Translations under genes and position numbers: made by a program
Origin: Gammaproteobacteria bacterium
Lineage (GTDB): Bacteria; Pseudomonadota; Gammaproteobacteria; Burkholderiales; Rhodocyclaceae
Assembly: GCA_018828385.1 (NCBI GenBank)
Contig: JAHJVE010000010.1
Location: forward strand, 1 to 34,477
Length of the DNA: 34,477 nucleotides
Reading direction: 5' to 3'
In this document: piece by piece, positions 7,841 through 16,444 of the stretch
How positions within the stretch are numbered: the first letter of the stretch is position 1
How the letters are laid out: each line of letters opens with the position of its first letter
The notes under the pieces: model-generated
The model's database searches: none
Told to the model about the DNA's origin: nothing
The model's input: the letters and a program-made list of their open reading frames with translations, nothing else

Positions 7841-8779
7841 ATGAAAATTCTGCTGGTAGACGATTCGCGGGCCATCGCCATGGTGACGCGGGCGCGGCTG
7901 GAATCCTTCGGCTACGAGGTCAAGCACGCCATCGATGGCGTGACGGCGCTGGCGTTTTTCCAGGCCGAGCGCTTCGATCTGATCCTCATGGACATCGAAA
8001 TGCCGGGCATGAACGGCTTTGAGGTCACGACCCGGATTCGCGCTCAGGAAGGTCTGGAACCGTGGGCGTGGACACCGATCATTTTCGTCACGGCGACCGA
8101 TACCGACACCAATCTGGTCACCGCCATCGAAGCCGGTGGCGATGATTTCATCTCGAAAACCGTGCCGGAAAACGTCCTGCAGGCCAAGATGAAGGCCATG
8201 TCGCGGATCGCCGCCATGCGCGCCCGCCTGTGCCTGGCCAACAACAAGCTGCAGGATCAGGCCAATCGAGACGGCCTGACCGGCCTGCTCAACCGGCGTG
8301 CCATGGACATGCAGGTCGACATCGCGTGGGAGCTGTCGCGCCAGGCATCCCGCCCCTTCAGCCTGCTGATGATCGATATCGACAATTTCAAGAAATACAA
8401 CGATCACTACGGCCACCAGGCCGGCGACGATTGCCTGCGCGCCGTTGCCACCTGCCTCGGCAAGCAGATCCAGCTGATCAACGACGACCGCACCGCGCCG
8501 GGCGCTTTCGTTGCCCGCTATGGCGGCGAGGAGTTCGCCGTGATCATTCCCGATGCTTCACCCGGCGTCCATGCCGGGGTGGCAGCCAGCCTCGTCGAGG
8601 CGGTTCATGGTCTGGGCATCCCTCATGAAAAAAATGCCGATATTGGCGTCGTGAGCATCTCGCTCGGGGCGGCCTGCTTCCCGCACGCCATGGGCCAGAT
8701 AAAGGCCCTTTTTCGCTTGGCCGACGACCTGCTCTACAAGGCCAAGGATGCCGGCCGCAACCGGGCCGAAGTGGCCTGA
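7841..8779 (+). CDS. Response regulator with GGDEF domain (diguanylate cyclase)
   Basis: The 312-residue protein combines an N-terminal receiver domain and a C-terminal GGDEF domain, the layout of phosphorylation-activated enzymes that make cyclic di-GMP. The receiver has the acidic pair D7/D8, phospho-acceptor D51 (LILMDIEMPG), T84 and K106. The cyclase domain begins DGLTGLLNRRAMD near residue 144 and carries RYGGEEF at 226-232, an active-type signature. The four residues at the usual inhibitory I-site (RxxD, five residues ahead of GGEEF) are A-P-G-A, so product inhibition through that site appears lost. No cognate kinase adjoins it. It ends 23 nt from the converging 322-residue nif gene. 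Confidence 0.93.
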   Translation: MKILLVDDSRAIAMVTRARLESFGYEVKHAIDGVTALAFFQAERFDLILMDIEMPGMNGFEVTTRIRAQEGLEPWAWTPIIFVTATDTDTNLVTAIEAGGDDFISKTVPENVLQAKMKAMSRIAAMRARLCLANNKLQDQANRDGLTGLLNRRAMDMQVDIAWELSRQASRPFSLLMIDIDNFKKYNDHYGHQAGDDCLRAVATCLGKQIQLINDDRTAPGAFVARYGGEEFAVIIPDASPGVHAGVAASLVEAVHGLGIPHEKNADIGVVSISLGAACFPHAMGQIKALFRLADDLLYKAKDAGRNRAEVA

Positions 8780-8802
8780 AAAAAGAGCCGCCTCTAGCGT
8801 AG

Positions 8803-9771
8803 TCAGATCGAATACGGCCGGTGCAGCCAGCCGCGCACGACATCGACGTCGCGTTGTGGCAGGTAGGCAAAGCCGGCCAGGGCATCCTCGACGACCGTCT
8901 GCGCCACCCAGTGAGGTACCGCCTTGGTGCTCAACATGTGGAAATACCAGGCCAGCGGGTAGCCGATTTCGTGGTCAAAATGGGTCAGCGCTTCCTGCAG
9001 GCTCAAGCCGCTGGTGTCCGGGCTGGCGTCGAACTCGGGCGGCTCGCCGGCCAGCGTGGCTATCGGTTGGGCACGGAAGACCGGCTGGTGGTAGCGGTCG
9101 AGGTGCTCGCGGGTGGCGATGACCCAGTGGTTGTAGAAATTGCTGGCGTTACCGGCGCTGCTCTTGCTCCAGTCGTCGACCATGCGGTGAATGGAGGCCG
9201 GTTCCGGCTTTTGCGCCAGCATGCGCTTGAGGAAATTGCCGACGTGCTGGATGCGGCGGAAAGCGTAGAAGGGGAGCCCGAGCGGGGTGAGGCCGGCGTT
9301 GCCGCCGCGTGGATCGACCAGTTCTTCGAGCGTTGCCGGTTCGTTGACGAAGAGCTGGTGGGCGCGCATTTCCTGCAAATCCTCGATTTCCAGTTGCAGG
9401 AAATCGGCGCTGCCTTCACCGGCCGAGGCGACAAGGTAGTGCGTCTGGCCGACCAGGCGGGTGGCGTAGAGCGCTTGTCCGGCGAAATCGTCGATCAGTC
9501 GGGCGATGTCGCCGTCACGCTCGTCAATGGCGTTTTCGACCCAGCTCTCAAGGCTGTCGCTGACCCGCTGGCCAGTCGCATCGACAATGCCGCCGAGACG
9601 GTACCAGCCGCCGCGACCGAACGCATGGCGGAATTTCCATTCGGGCAGGGCGCCGCCCAGGGCTTTGACCAACGCGGCCGGGCCGGCGCTGACCGGTGTC
9701 CTGGCGCAGGTTTCAACAATGGCCGGCGACAGCGATTTGCAGTATTCGATCCAACCCTGGTCTTGTTTCAT
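8803..9771 (-). CDS. nif-operon protein of unknown function, 322 aa
   Basis: I do not recognise the family. The product is soluble, without signal peptide or membrane segment. It is rich in aromatic residues (WYRLGGIVDA, FYAFRRIQHVGNFLKR, NFYNHWVIATREHLDRYHQP, YPLAWYFHMLSTKAVPHWVAQ), suggesting a mainly alpha-helical fold. Histidines cluster in the second half (FDHEIGYPLAWYFH and neighbouring segments), but no known metal-binding motif is evident. ATG 9771-9769 follows AGGAAAAATC, a good ribosome binding site. It is the last gene of the nifH-led cluster, 15 nt after the 4Fe-4S/LRV gene. Linkage suggests an accessory role in nitrogen fixation. Confidence 0.8.
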   Translation of the reverse strand: MKQDQGWIEYCKSLSPAIVETCARTPVSAGPAALVKALGGALPEWKFRHAFGRGGWYRLGGIVDATGQRVSDSLESWVENAIDERDGDIARLIDDFAGQALYATRLVGQTHYLVASAGEGSADFLQLEIEDLQEMRAHQLFVNEPATLEELVDPRGGNAGLTPLGLPFYAFRRIQHVGNFLKRMLAQKPEPASIHRMVDDWSKSSAGNASNFYNHWVIATREHLDRYHQPVFRAQPIATLAGEPPEFDASPDTSGLSLQEALTHFDHEIGYPLAWYFHMLSTKAVPHWVAQTVVEDALAGFAYLPQRDVDVVRGWLHRPYSI

Positions 9772-9786
9772 GATTTTTCCTATGGA

Positions 9787-10545
9787 TCAGGCGGTTTCGG
9801 ACTCGGCCAGCCGGGCTTGCGCCGCTTCGCGGACTTCAATTTCCGGGTCGGCGGTCAGCGGCCGCAGAAATTCGATGGGGGCCTTGCCGACCGCCGCCAG
9901 GCGGACCCACCATTCGCTGTCCTGCAGCATGGCAGCGGCCAGGCCGGGCAGGGCGCGCTCGGCGACGATGGCGCGCACTTCCGGTTCGTCGTCGTCGGCC
10001 AGCAGGTGCAGGGCAAAGGGCGGCAGACGGGCGGCGACGACCTTGCGCACTTCGCGTTCCGGATCTTTGGCCATCTTGGCCAGCTGGCCGTGTGGCAGGC
10101 GGCGGGCGACGGTGGCACGGATCAGATAGTCCGGGTCGTTGGCCAGGCGGATGAGCAGGGTCTCGGGCAGGCGGGCGGCGACGGATAGCCGAACTTCGCG
10201 GTCGCGGTCGCCGGCCATGTCGATCAGCTCATCTACCGGCAATCGCATGGCGACGACGCGGCGGACCACTTCATCGGGGTCCATTTTTAGCCCCAAAATG
10301 GCGTCGACCGCAGCATAACGGGTGGCGATGGCCCGCCGTTCCCAGAAAATGTCATTGAGGTACTCGTGCGCCAGTTCCGGGTTGCTGCGCAGGAAGCGGT
10401 CGATCTGCCGGCCGCTGTGGGCGCGGATGCAGGCATCGCCCGGTGTGCATCGATGGCCGTTCAGGTATTCCGGAAAAAAACGGCAACCTGAGCACAGGCC
10501 AAGCTTTCCGATGCCGGCGTCGGCGGCGGTCTTTTCACTCGTCAT
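9787..10545 (-). CDS. 4Fe-4S leucine-rich-repeat-variant (LRV) protein
   Basis: The 252-residue product matches the nif-linked Azotobacter LRV protein, known to combine a small [4Fe-4S] domain with a right-handed superhelix of about 24-residue helical repeats. The cluster ligands are probably C18, C21, C33 and C39 (CxxC-x11-C-x5-C). From about residue 85 repeats recur with the pattern D-x-D-x-x-V-R-x-x-V-A-x-R-L-P, as in DPDEVVRRVVAMRLP, DREVRLSVAARLP, DPDYLIRATVARRLP and DPEREVRKVVAARLP. ATG 10545-10543 overlaps the end of the 87-residue gene by 11 nt; the longer frame's extra five residues have no better start. Function in nitrogen fixation is not established. Confidence 0.9.
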   Translation of the reverse strand: MTSEKTAADAGIGKLGLCSGCRFFPEYLNGHRCTPGDACIRAHSGRQIDRFLRSNPELAHEYLNDIFWERRAIATRYAAVDAILGLKMDPDEVVRRVVAMRLPVDELIDMAGDRDREVRLSVAARLPETLLIRLANDPDYLIRATVARRLPHGQLAKMAKDPEREVRKVVAARLPPFALHLLADDDEPEVRAIVAERALPGLAAAMLQDSEWWVRLAAVGKAPIEFLRPLTADPEIEVREAAQARLAESETA

Positions 10546-10798
10546 CGACCTTGGACGCAATCAGGATGCCGGTAGCGGCTTCCGCGTTGTTGGTGATTTC
10601 CAGGCAATGGCCGGTGGCGCCGGAGATGTAGAAAAGTTCGTAGCCTTCGACGCTGAACGCCGGGCGATAGCGCGGCGAGACGTCGTCTTCACTGCATTCG
10701 GTAAAGTGCAGTTCGGGAAAGCGCTGGCGCAGCGCGGCGGCGCTGCCATCGAGCAAGGCGGCTTCGCCGACGCGGGCGAGTTGAGTCGGGGTGATCAT
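10535..10798 (-). CDS. Small nif-associated protein, DUF6129-like
   Basis: The 87-residue product (MITPTQLARVGEAALLDGSAAALRQRFPELHFTECSEDDVSPRYRP...) resembles the small proteins found next to nifX/nifY genes that are, as I recall, grouped as DUF6129; this label comes from memory and context. An N-terminal helix is followed by a segment with alternating polar and hydrophobic residues ending in GYELFYISGATGHCLEITNNAEAATGILIASKVDDE. Its ATG (10798-10796) overlaps the nafY stop as ATGA, and it overlaps the next gene by 11 nt, so it is translationally coupled on both sides. No catalytic motif is visible. Confidence 0.75.
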   Translation of the reverse strand: MITPTQLARVGEAALLDGSAAALRQRFPELHFTECSEDDVSPRYRPAFSVEGYELFYISGATGHCLEITNNAEAATGILIASKVDDE

Positions 10799-11526
10799 GC
10801 CGATTCCTCTTCTTCCATGTCTTCCTCGAAACGGGCCAGCGAGGCGGCTGGCACGCCCATGATCTGCGCCAGCCAGGGCGGCGGGCTGGCCAGGCGAGCC
10901 TGCAACTCGACCAGCACTTCGCGGGCCTTGCCACCTTCCGGCTTCTTGACCGGATGGACGCCGGCGCGAACGACCTTGGCGGCAGCCGGGCCGCCGATTG
11001 ATTGCACGTAGACGATCTGGCAATCGTTGATCAGCGCCGAGCGGGCGGCATTCTTGTCTTCGGCAGTGTCGGCCTCGACCGTCGTGCGGATGTCGATCAG
11101 ACGGATGGCATCCTGGCTGATCTGATAAACCAGGAAGCGTTCGCAGGAACCGAAATGGCCGTCGAGCGTTTCGCCGCGATTGGCGGCAATGGCGACGCGC
11201 AACGAGCCGGGCATGTCGCCATCGGTATAGGCGTCGACCGCCGGGAAGTCGCTGTTCTCGACGCCTTGGCCCCAGAGCAGGCGGACGGCTTCCTTGAGCG
11301 CTTCGCCTTCGACGCCGACGTGGCAGCCCTGCTCGGCGAAGTCGCCGGCGAGGATGACGCGCAGGTCTTCAACCGTCAGCGTGCCGAGCTTGCTTTCGGT
11401 GAGCGGGGCTTCCAGTTTCTCGATCAGCGCGCCAACCAGGGCACGAACATCGAGACCGTTCAGGGCGCGGGCTGCGAGCGCAATGCGCAGAGCGGCTTCA
11501 CGAGAGGCAATTGGCGTATTCGACAT
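10795..11526 (-). CDS. nafY: NafY/NifY-type FeMo-cofactor carrier protein
   Basis: The 243-residue product matches the Azotobacter NafY layout and length. An N-terminal helical domain (residues 1 to about 95, with LTVEDLRVILAGDF) is joined to a NifX/NifB-C-like cofactor-binding domain (LRVAIAANRGETLDGHFGSCERFLVYQI). The H124-F-G-S-C segment corresponds to the NafY histidine reported to hold the iron-molybdenum cofactor. NafY carries FeMo-co and stabilises apo-MoFe protein before cofactor insertion. ATG 11526-11524 follows GGAGCACACC; a GTG start 12 nt upstream is less likely because it lacks this spacing. NifX and NifY are related proteins, so the exact symbol is less certain than the family. 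Confidence 0.87.
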   Translation of the reverse strand: MSNTPIASREAALRIALAARALNGLDVRALVGALIEKLEAPLTESKLGTLTVEDLRVILAGDFAEQGCHVGVEGEALKEAVRLLWGQGVENSDFPAVDAYTDGDMPGSLRVAIAANRGETLDGHFGSCERFLVYQISQDAIRLIDIRTTVEADTAEDKNAARSALINDCQIVYVQSIGGPAAAKVVRAGVHPVKKPEGGKAREVLVELQARLASPPPWLAQIMGVPAASLARFEEDMEEEESA

Positions 11527-11605
11527 GGTGTGCTCCACAGAGGGTCTTCAGTGGAACACCGGTGCAGGTTTCGCTGCGCCGGCGTTCGGCTCAAGACTCT
11601 TAGTC

Positions 11606-11797
11606 TCAGGCCGGGCTGATGCAGCCCGACGGGCAAACGTCGACACACAACGGTGAATCGTTGTGGCCGTCGCATTCCGTACAGATGGCGGCGTCAATCT
11701 TGAAGAAGATCTTGCCGGAACTGATGGCCTTGGTCGGGCAGACAGGTTTGCAATCGCCGCAGGCGGTGCACATGTCGGGATCGATTTTCATTGCCAT
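11606..11797 (-). CDS. 2[4Fe-4S] ferredoxin
   Basis: The 63-residue ferredoxin carries two cluster motifs: CTACGDCKPVCP at residues 10-21 and CTECDGHNDSPLCVDVCPSGC at 39-59. The second has the long CxxC-x8-C-xxx-C spacing typical of nif-linked (FdxN-like) low-potential ferredoxins. It probably donates electrons to nitrogenase or to cofactor assembly. ATG 11797-11795 follows AAGGAGAGCATC, a strong ribosome binding site. It sits between nifT and nafY. A 7-bp hairpin (CGGGCTG/CAGCCCG, 11612-11628) overlaps its 3' end. The exact electron partner cannot be told from sequence. Confidence 0.92.
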   Translation of the reverse strand: MAMKIDPDMCTACGDCKPVCPTKAISSGKIFFKIDAAICTECDGHNDSPLCVDVCPSGCISPA

Positions 11798-11863
11798 GAT
11801 GCTCTCCTTAAAATCCGCTTTAGCTGGCTAATCTGCTGGCTGGGCGGGCAGGTTTCAACGGGC

Positions 11864-12091
11864 TTAGTCTTCGGCAGCGCCGAGGCGCTTGGCGCGTAAT
11901 GAAATGGGCAGGCGGGGCGGCTTGGCGATGGGGTCGATGTAGTAAGTGCCGCCGTTGTCCAGCTTCAGTTCGCCGCCCCATTTTTCCGGGGTGTCGAATT
12001 CGATGGACTCGATGGACGCTTCCAGGTCGCGCTTCGGGAGGTAAAAAACCAGTCCGCCCTTTTCGCCTTGCTGGATCATGATGTTGGCCAT
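11864..12091 (-). CDS. nifT: NifT/FixU protein
   Basis: The 75-residue product has the NifT/FixU pattern: a short beta-rich start (ANIMIQQGEKGGLVFYLPKRDLEASIESIEF), then KWGGELKLDNGGTYYIDP and a basic end. NifT is consistently encoded just after nifK, as here, yet deletion in other species has little effect and its role is unresolved. ATG 12091-12089 lies 83 nt after the nifK stop, with a strong hairpin between. The ferredoxin gene follows 66 nt downstream. Confidence 0.93.
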   Translation of the reverse strand: MANIMIQQGEKGGLVFYLPKRDLEASIESIEFDTPEKWGGELKLDNGGTYYIDPIAKPPRLPISLRAKRLGAAED

Positions 12092-12130
12092 TTCGGCTCC
12101 CTAATGATGTTGTCGCCAAGGTTCGCGCGT

Positions 12131-12162
12131 ATGCCCCACTACCGTTGCCGGTAGCGGGGCAT
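12131..12162 (-). other. Strong hairpin between nifK and nifT
   Basis: ATGCCCC-A-CTACCG pairs with CGGTAG-C-GGGGCAT around a TTGC loop, giving a 13-bp stem with one internal mismatch. No T-run follows, so it is more likely an mRNA 3'-end stabiliser or partial attenuator for nifHDK than a complete terminator. Confidence 0.65.
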
Positions 12163-12174
12163 TGCGAAGACCGA

Positions 12175-13743
12175 TTAGCGAACCAGGTCGAAGTTGTAGT
12201 CGGTGGTGCCCATGCCGATCGTTTCCTTGTCGAGTTGCTCAAGGACAGCGTTGGTCAGCTGGGTAACTACAGACATCATGCCTTCGTAGCCCATGGTGGT
12301 GGCGCGGTGCATGTGGTGACGGTCGAAGATCGGGAAGCCGAGGCGGATCAACGGCACTTCAAACTCTTCACCCTTGTGGCGGGTGTCGCGCTGGATGTAC
12401 TTGCCGTAGGAGTTGCCGATCAGGAAGTCCGGCTTGTCCGTGAAGCACAGGCTGCGCATGTGCCACAGGTCGTTGCCGGCGTAGACCTTGCCATTGACGC
12501 CGAACGGGCTGGAGGCGAGGAGCTTCTCGATGCTCTTGGCCCAACGCTTGTTGCCGTTGTGAGCCAGGATGTGGGTCGGTTCGGCACCCACTTCGAGCAG
12601 GACCTTGACGACGCCCATGACGAAGTCCGGGTCACCGTAGATGGCGAACTTCTTGCCGTGCAGCCAGGCGTGGCTGTCGGAGATCAAGTCCATGCAGCGG
12701 CCACGTTCCAGTTCCAGAGAGGCCGGGATCGGCTTGCCGGTGACTTCGGAGATCTTCATCAGGAACTCGTCGGTCCACTCGACACCCATCGGGATGTTGA
12801 GCTTCGGAATGTCGTGGTTCCAGGTGTTCTCGACGAATTTCTTCGTCTTTTCCAGTTGGGCCGGTTGCAGCAGGACGGTGGTGATGCCGTTCGGTGCATC
12901 CTTGACTTCGTCCATCGTCGTGCCGCCCGAGTACATGCGGAATTCGCCGTCAGCCGGGGTGTCGAAGACTTCGGAAGGATCGGACAGCATCGTGTAATCG
13001 ATGTCCATTTCCTTGAGCATGCGCTTGATGACGCGGTAGTTGCCCAGATAGGTCTCGAAGCCCGGCACGATGTTGATCTTGCCGTTCGAACCAATCTTCT
13101 TGCCGTCCATGTAGTTCAGCGTGAAGTAGCGGAGGATGCCTTCTTCCATGTTGTCCCAGCCGGTCGTGTGCGAACCGACGAAAGACGGGGTATGGGCGTA
13201 AGGAACCGGGTATTCCTGGGGAATGTTGCCGGCCTTCTTGGTGTTGTTGATGAAGGCATTCAAGTCGTCACCAATAACTTCCGCCATACAGGTGGTGGAA
13301 ACAGCGATCATGTCCGGCTTGTAGATGGCCTTGGCGTTTTCCAGACCGTCGATCATGTTCTTCTGACCACCGAACACGGCTGCATCTTCGGTCATCGAGT
13401 CGGACACGCAGGAACACGGTTCCTTGAAGTGACGGTTGAAGTAGGTGCGGAAGTAGGCGACGCAGCCTTGCGAACCATGCACGTAAGGCAGGGTCTTGTG
13501 GAAGCCGGTGGCGCAGAGGACGGCGCCGAGCGGCTGGCAGGCCTTGGCCGGATCAACGGTCAGGGCTTCGCGCTTGAAGTTGAGGTCCTGGTATTCCTTG
13601 GTGGTCGACCACATGAAGGTTTCCCAGACCTTTTCCGGGCCATGGCCTTCTTCGAAGAGTTCGCGCTTTTCAGCGAGGTTCTTCTTGTAGTCGTCGTCGC
13701 GGAACAGCGGGTAACAGGGCTTGATGTTGTCTGCGGTTTGCAT
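12175..13743 (-). CDS. nifK: Nitrogenase MoFe protein beta subunit NifK
   Basis: NifK forms the alpha2-beta2 MoFe protein with NifD and carries half of each P-cluster. The 522-residue length equals that of typical molybdenum nitrogenase beta chains. The P-cluster cysteines are in place at C69 (PAKACQPLGA), C94 (GSQGCVAYFR) and C152 (VSTTCMAEVIGDD). The N-terminus MQTADNIKPCYPLFRDDDYKKNLAEKR is standard for the group with the long beta-chain extension. ATG 13743-13741 follows AAGGAGATAGCA; the nine residues that could precede it have no better site. It is third in the nifHDK order, 137 nt after nifD. No vanadium- or iron-only-type traits are seen. Confidence 0.97.
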   Translation of the reverse strand: MQTADNIKPCYPLFRDDDYKKNLAEKRELFEEGHGPEKVWETFMWSTTKEYQDLNFKREALTVDPAKACQPLGAVLCATGFHKTLPYVHGSQGCVAYFRTYFNRHFKEPCSCVSDSMTEDAAVFGGQKNMIDGLENAKAIYKPDMIAVSTTCMAEVIGDDLNAFINNTKKAGNIPQEYPVPYAHTPSFVGSHTTGWDNMEEGILRYFTLNYMDGKKIGSNGKINIVPGFETYLGNYRVIKRMLKEMDIDYTMLSDPSEVFDTPADGEFRMYSGGTTMDEVKDAPNGITTVLLQPAQLEKTKKFVENTWNHDIPKLNIPMGVEWTDEFLMKISEVTGKPIPASLELERGRCMDLISDSHAWLHGKKFAIYGDPDFVMGVVKVLLEVGAEPTHILAHNGNKRWAKSIEKLLASSPFGVNGKVYAGNDLWHMRSLCFTDKPDFLIGNSYGKYIQRDTRHKGEEFEVPLIRLGFPIFDRHHMHRATTMGYEGMMSVVTQLTNAVLEQLDKETIGMGTTDYNFDLVR

Positions 13744-13811
13744 TGCTATCTCCTTGCCCGGACCGCTCATCTGCGGTGCCAGGCGAAAGGTTGATGATCA
13801 GGGTTTCCGGC

Positions 13812-13858
13812 AGCGGGACAGGTGAAGGACGCTAAGTCCGCAATCACCTGCCGCCGCT
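13812..13858 (-). other. Stem-loop in the nifD-nifK gap
   Basis: Nested arms AGCGG/CCGCT, CAGGTGA/TCACCTG and GGAC/GTCC form a branched hairpin about 47 nt long in the 137-nt gap. There is no T-run. It may tune the stability or stoichiometry of nifD and nifK messages. Confidence 0.5.
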
Positions 13859-13880
13859 ACTTTTTCCCAATTCCTGAAAC

Positions 13881-15353
13881 TTAGGCAGCCTTCTTGACTT
13901 CTTCAGCAGCAACCTTCTTCCACGGGGGCGTCAGGTTCTTGAAGGTCGGGTTGGACAGGGCGATGTCCATGTCACGGGCGAAGATCGCGAAACCGTCGTA
14001 ACCGTGGTACGGACCCGAGTAGTCCCAGGAGTGCATCTGGCGCAGAGGAATGCCCATCTTCTGGAAGATGTACTTTTCCTTGATTCCGGAGCCGACCATG
14101 TCGGGCTTCAGACGCTTGACGAACTCTTCCAACTCGAAACCGGTGACGTCGTCGTAGAGCAGGGTGGCATCACCCATTTCTTTGATCGTGCGGTCGTAGT
14201 CGTCGTTGTGGCCGAATTCGTAGCCGGTGCCGATGACTTCCATGCCGAGGTCTTCGTAGGCGCCGATAACGTGACGCGGACGCAGGCCGCCGACGTAGAG
14301 CATGACCTTCTTGCCCTCGAGACGCGGTTTGTACTTGGCGATGATCTCGTCCATCATCGGCTTGTAGCGGGCGATGACAGCCTCGGTCTTTTCCTTGACG
14401 GAATCGTCGAAGAAGGCAGCGATCTTGCGCAGCGATTCGATGATCTTCGTCGGACCGAAGAAGTTGTATTCCAGGTAAGGAATGCCGTACTTCTCTTCCA
14501 TGTGACGCGAGATGTAGTTCATCGAACGGTAGCAATGCAGCAGGTTCAGCTTGACCTTCGGCGTGTTCATCATTTCGGCAATGGTGCCGTCGCCGGACCA
14601 CTGAGCCACGACACGCAGGCCCATCTCTTCGAGAAGAATACGGGTTGCCCAGGCATCGCCGCCGATGTTGTAGTCACCGATGATGGCGACGTCGTAGGGG
14701 GTCGATTCGAAAGCAGCACCGTCGCGCTTGTCGAGCACCCAGTCACGGATCGCGTCGTTGGCGATGTGGTGGCCGAGGGACTGCGAAACACCGCGGAAGC
14801 CTTCACAACGAACCGGGACAACCGGCTTGTCGATGGCAGCGGCAGCCTTCTTGGAGACGGACTCGATGTCGTCGCCGATCAGGCCGATCGGGCATTCGGA
14901 CTGGACCGAGATACCCTTGTGCAGCGGGAACAGTTGTTCGACTTCTTCGATCAGCTTGGCGAGCTTCTTGTCGCCGCCGAAAACGATGTCCTTCTCCTGG
15001 AAGTCGGAGGTGAAATTCATCGTGCCGAAGGTATCGACGCCGGTCGTGCCGACGTAGTAGTTACGGCGACCGGCGCGGGAATACTGACCGCAGCCGACAG
15101 GGCCGTGCGAGATGTGGATCATGTCCTTGATCGGACCCCAGACCACGCCCTTGGAGCCAGCGTAGGCACAACCACGAATGGTCATGACACCCGGCAGGGA
15201 CTTGCGGTTGGAAGTGATGCACTTCTTCGATTGTTCAACGGTTTGATCATTGGTCGCGAGATGCTTGGCGCGATCCTTCTGAGCTTTTTCCGGATAAACC
15301 TCAAGCACCTCGGCAATGAGGGCGTCGGTTTCTTCGCGAGACAGAGTCGTCAT
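13881..15353 (-). CDS. nifD: Nitrogenase MoFe protein alpha subunit NifD
   Basis: NifD holds the iron-molybdenum cofactor where N2 is reduced. The 490-residue chain has P-cluster cysteines C62 (RGCAYAG), C88 (GPVGCGQY) and C154 (SECPIGL). The FeMo-co ligands are C274 (LLHCYRS) and H441 ([14 protein letters not shown]), and the substrate-channel pair Q191 and H195 (VSQSLGHH) is intact. These positions agree with the Azotobacter protein to within one residue, so this is a molybdenum-type active enzyme. ATG 15353-15351 follows AGGAGGAAAAC, an excellent ribosome binding site. It lies 93 nt after nifH, with a GC-rich hairpin in between. Confidence 0.98.
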   Translation of the reverse strand: MTTLSREETDALIAEVLEVYPEKAQKDRAKHLATNDQTVEQSKKCITSNRKSLPGVMTIRGCAYAGSKGVVWGPIKDMIHISHGPVGCGQYSRAGRRNYYVGTTGVDTFGTMNFTSDFQEKDIVFGGDKKLAKLIEEVEQLFPLHKGISVQSECPIGLIGDDIESVSKKAAAAIDKPVVPVRCEGFRGVSQSLGHHIANDAIRDWVLDKRDGAAFESTPYDVAIIGDYNIGGDAWATRILLEEMGLRVVAQWSGDGTIAEMMNTPKVKLNLLHCYRSMNYISRHMEEKYGIPYLEYNFFGPTKIIESLRKIAAFFDDSVKEKTEAVIARYKPMMDEIIAKYKPRLEGKKVMLYVGGLRPRHVIGAYEDLGMEVIGTGYEFGHNDDYDRTIKEMGDATLLYDDVTGFELEEFVKRLKPDMVGSGIKEKYIFQKMGIPLRQMHSWDYSGPYHGYDGFAIFARDMDIALSNPTFKNLTPPWKKVAAEEVKKAA

Positions 15354-15405
15354 GTTTTCCTCCTGACGTCGCCACCAATCTGTGGCCGACGTACTGGTTG
15401 AAAGT

Positions 15406-15427
15406 GGCGGGGAGCGATGCCCCCGCC
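15406..15427 (-). other. GC-rich hairpin between nifH and nifD
   Basis: GGCGGGG and CCCCGCC form a 7-bp stem with an 8-nt loop, 20 nt after the nifH stop. Similar nifH-nifD hairpins are known to stabilise nifH message so that Fe protein exceeds MoFe protein. No T-run follows. Confidence 0.6.
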
Positions 15428-15446
15428 GTAGCTTGCAGGGTCTTGC

Positions 15447-16340
<894 letters not shown>

Positions 16341-16393
16341 TTAGTCTGTCAGTCGATTTGCGAAGGAATCTTTGAGAGTCGCACCTCACCTTT

Positions 16394-16409
16394 TGCACGT
16401 AGCGTGCCA
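16394..16409 (-). promoter_or_regulatory. Sigma-54 promoter of nifHDK
   Basis: On the minus strand TGGCAC-GCTAC-GTGCA keeps the invariant GG and GC at the required ten-base spacing, with one change from the usual TTGC. The start would be near 16383, giving a leader of about 55 nt. An IHF-like sequence (TAA-N4-CTGATT read on plus, 16427-16439, one mismatch) lies between it and the NifA sites. Ten-base inverted copies of TCAGTCGATT (16349-16358 and 16428-16437) flank the promoter. Confidence 0.85.
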
Positions 16410-16444
16410 GGTCGACTGGCAGGCTGTAATCGACTGATTATTAA

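Noticed and set aside
11536..11538. GTG as the nafY start codon
   Set aside because: ATG 11526 has GGAG at suitable spacing and gives the usual 243-residue length.
12145..13794. 549-codon open frame antisense to nifK
   Set aside because: nifK has all expected cysteines and length; the antisense frame is valine/histidine-rich and resembles no protein family.
14004..15401. 465-codon open frame antisense to nifD
   Set aside because: Same reasoning as for nifK; it is the mirror of a highly biased coding strand.
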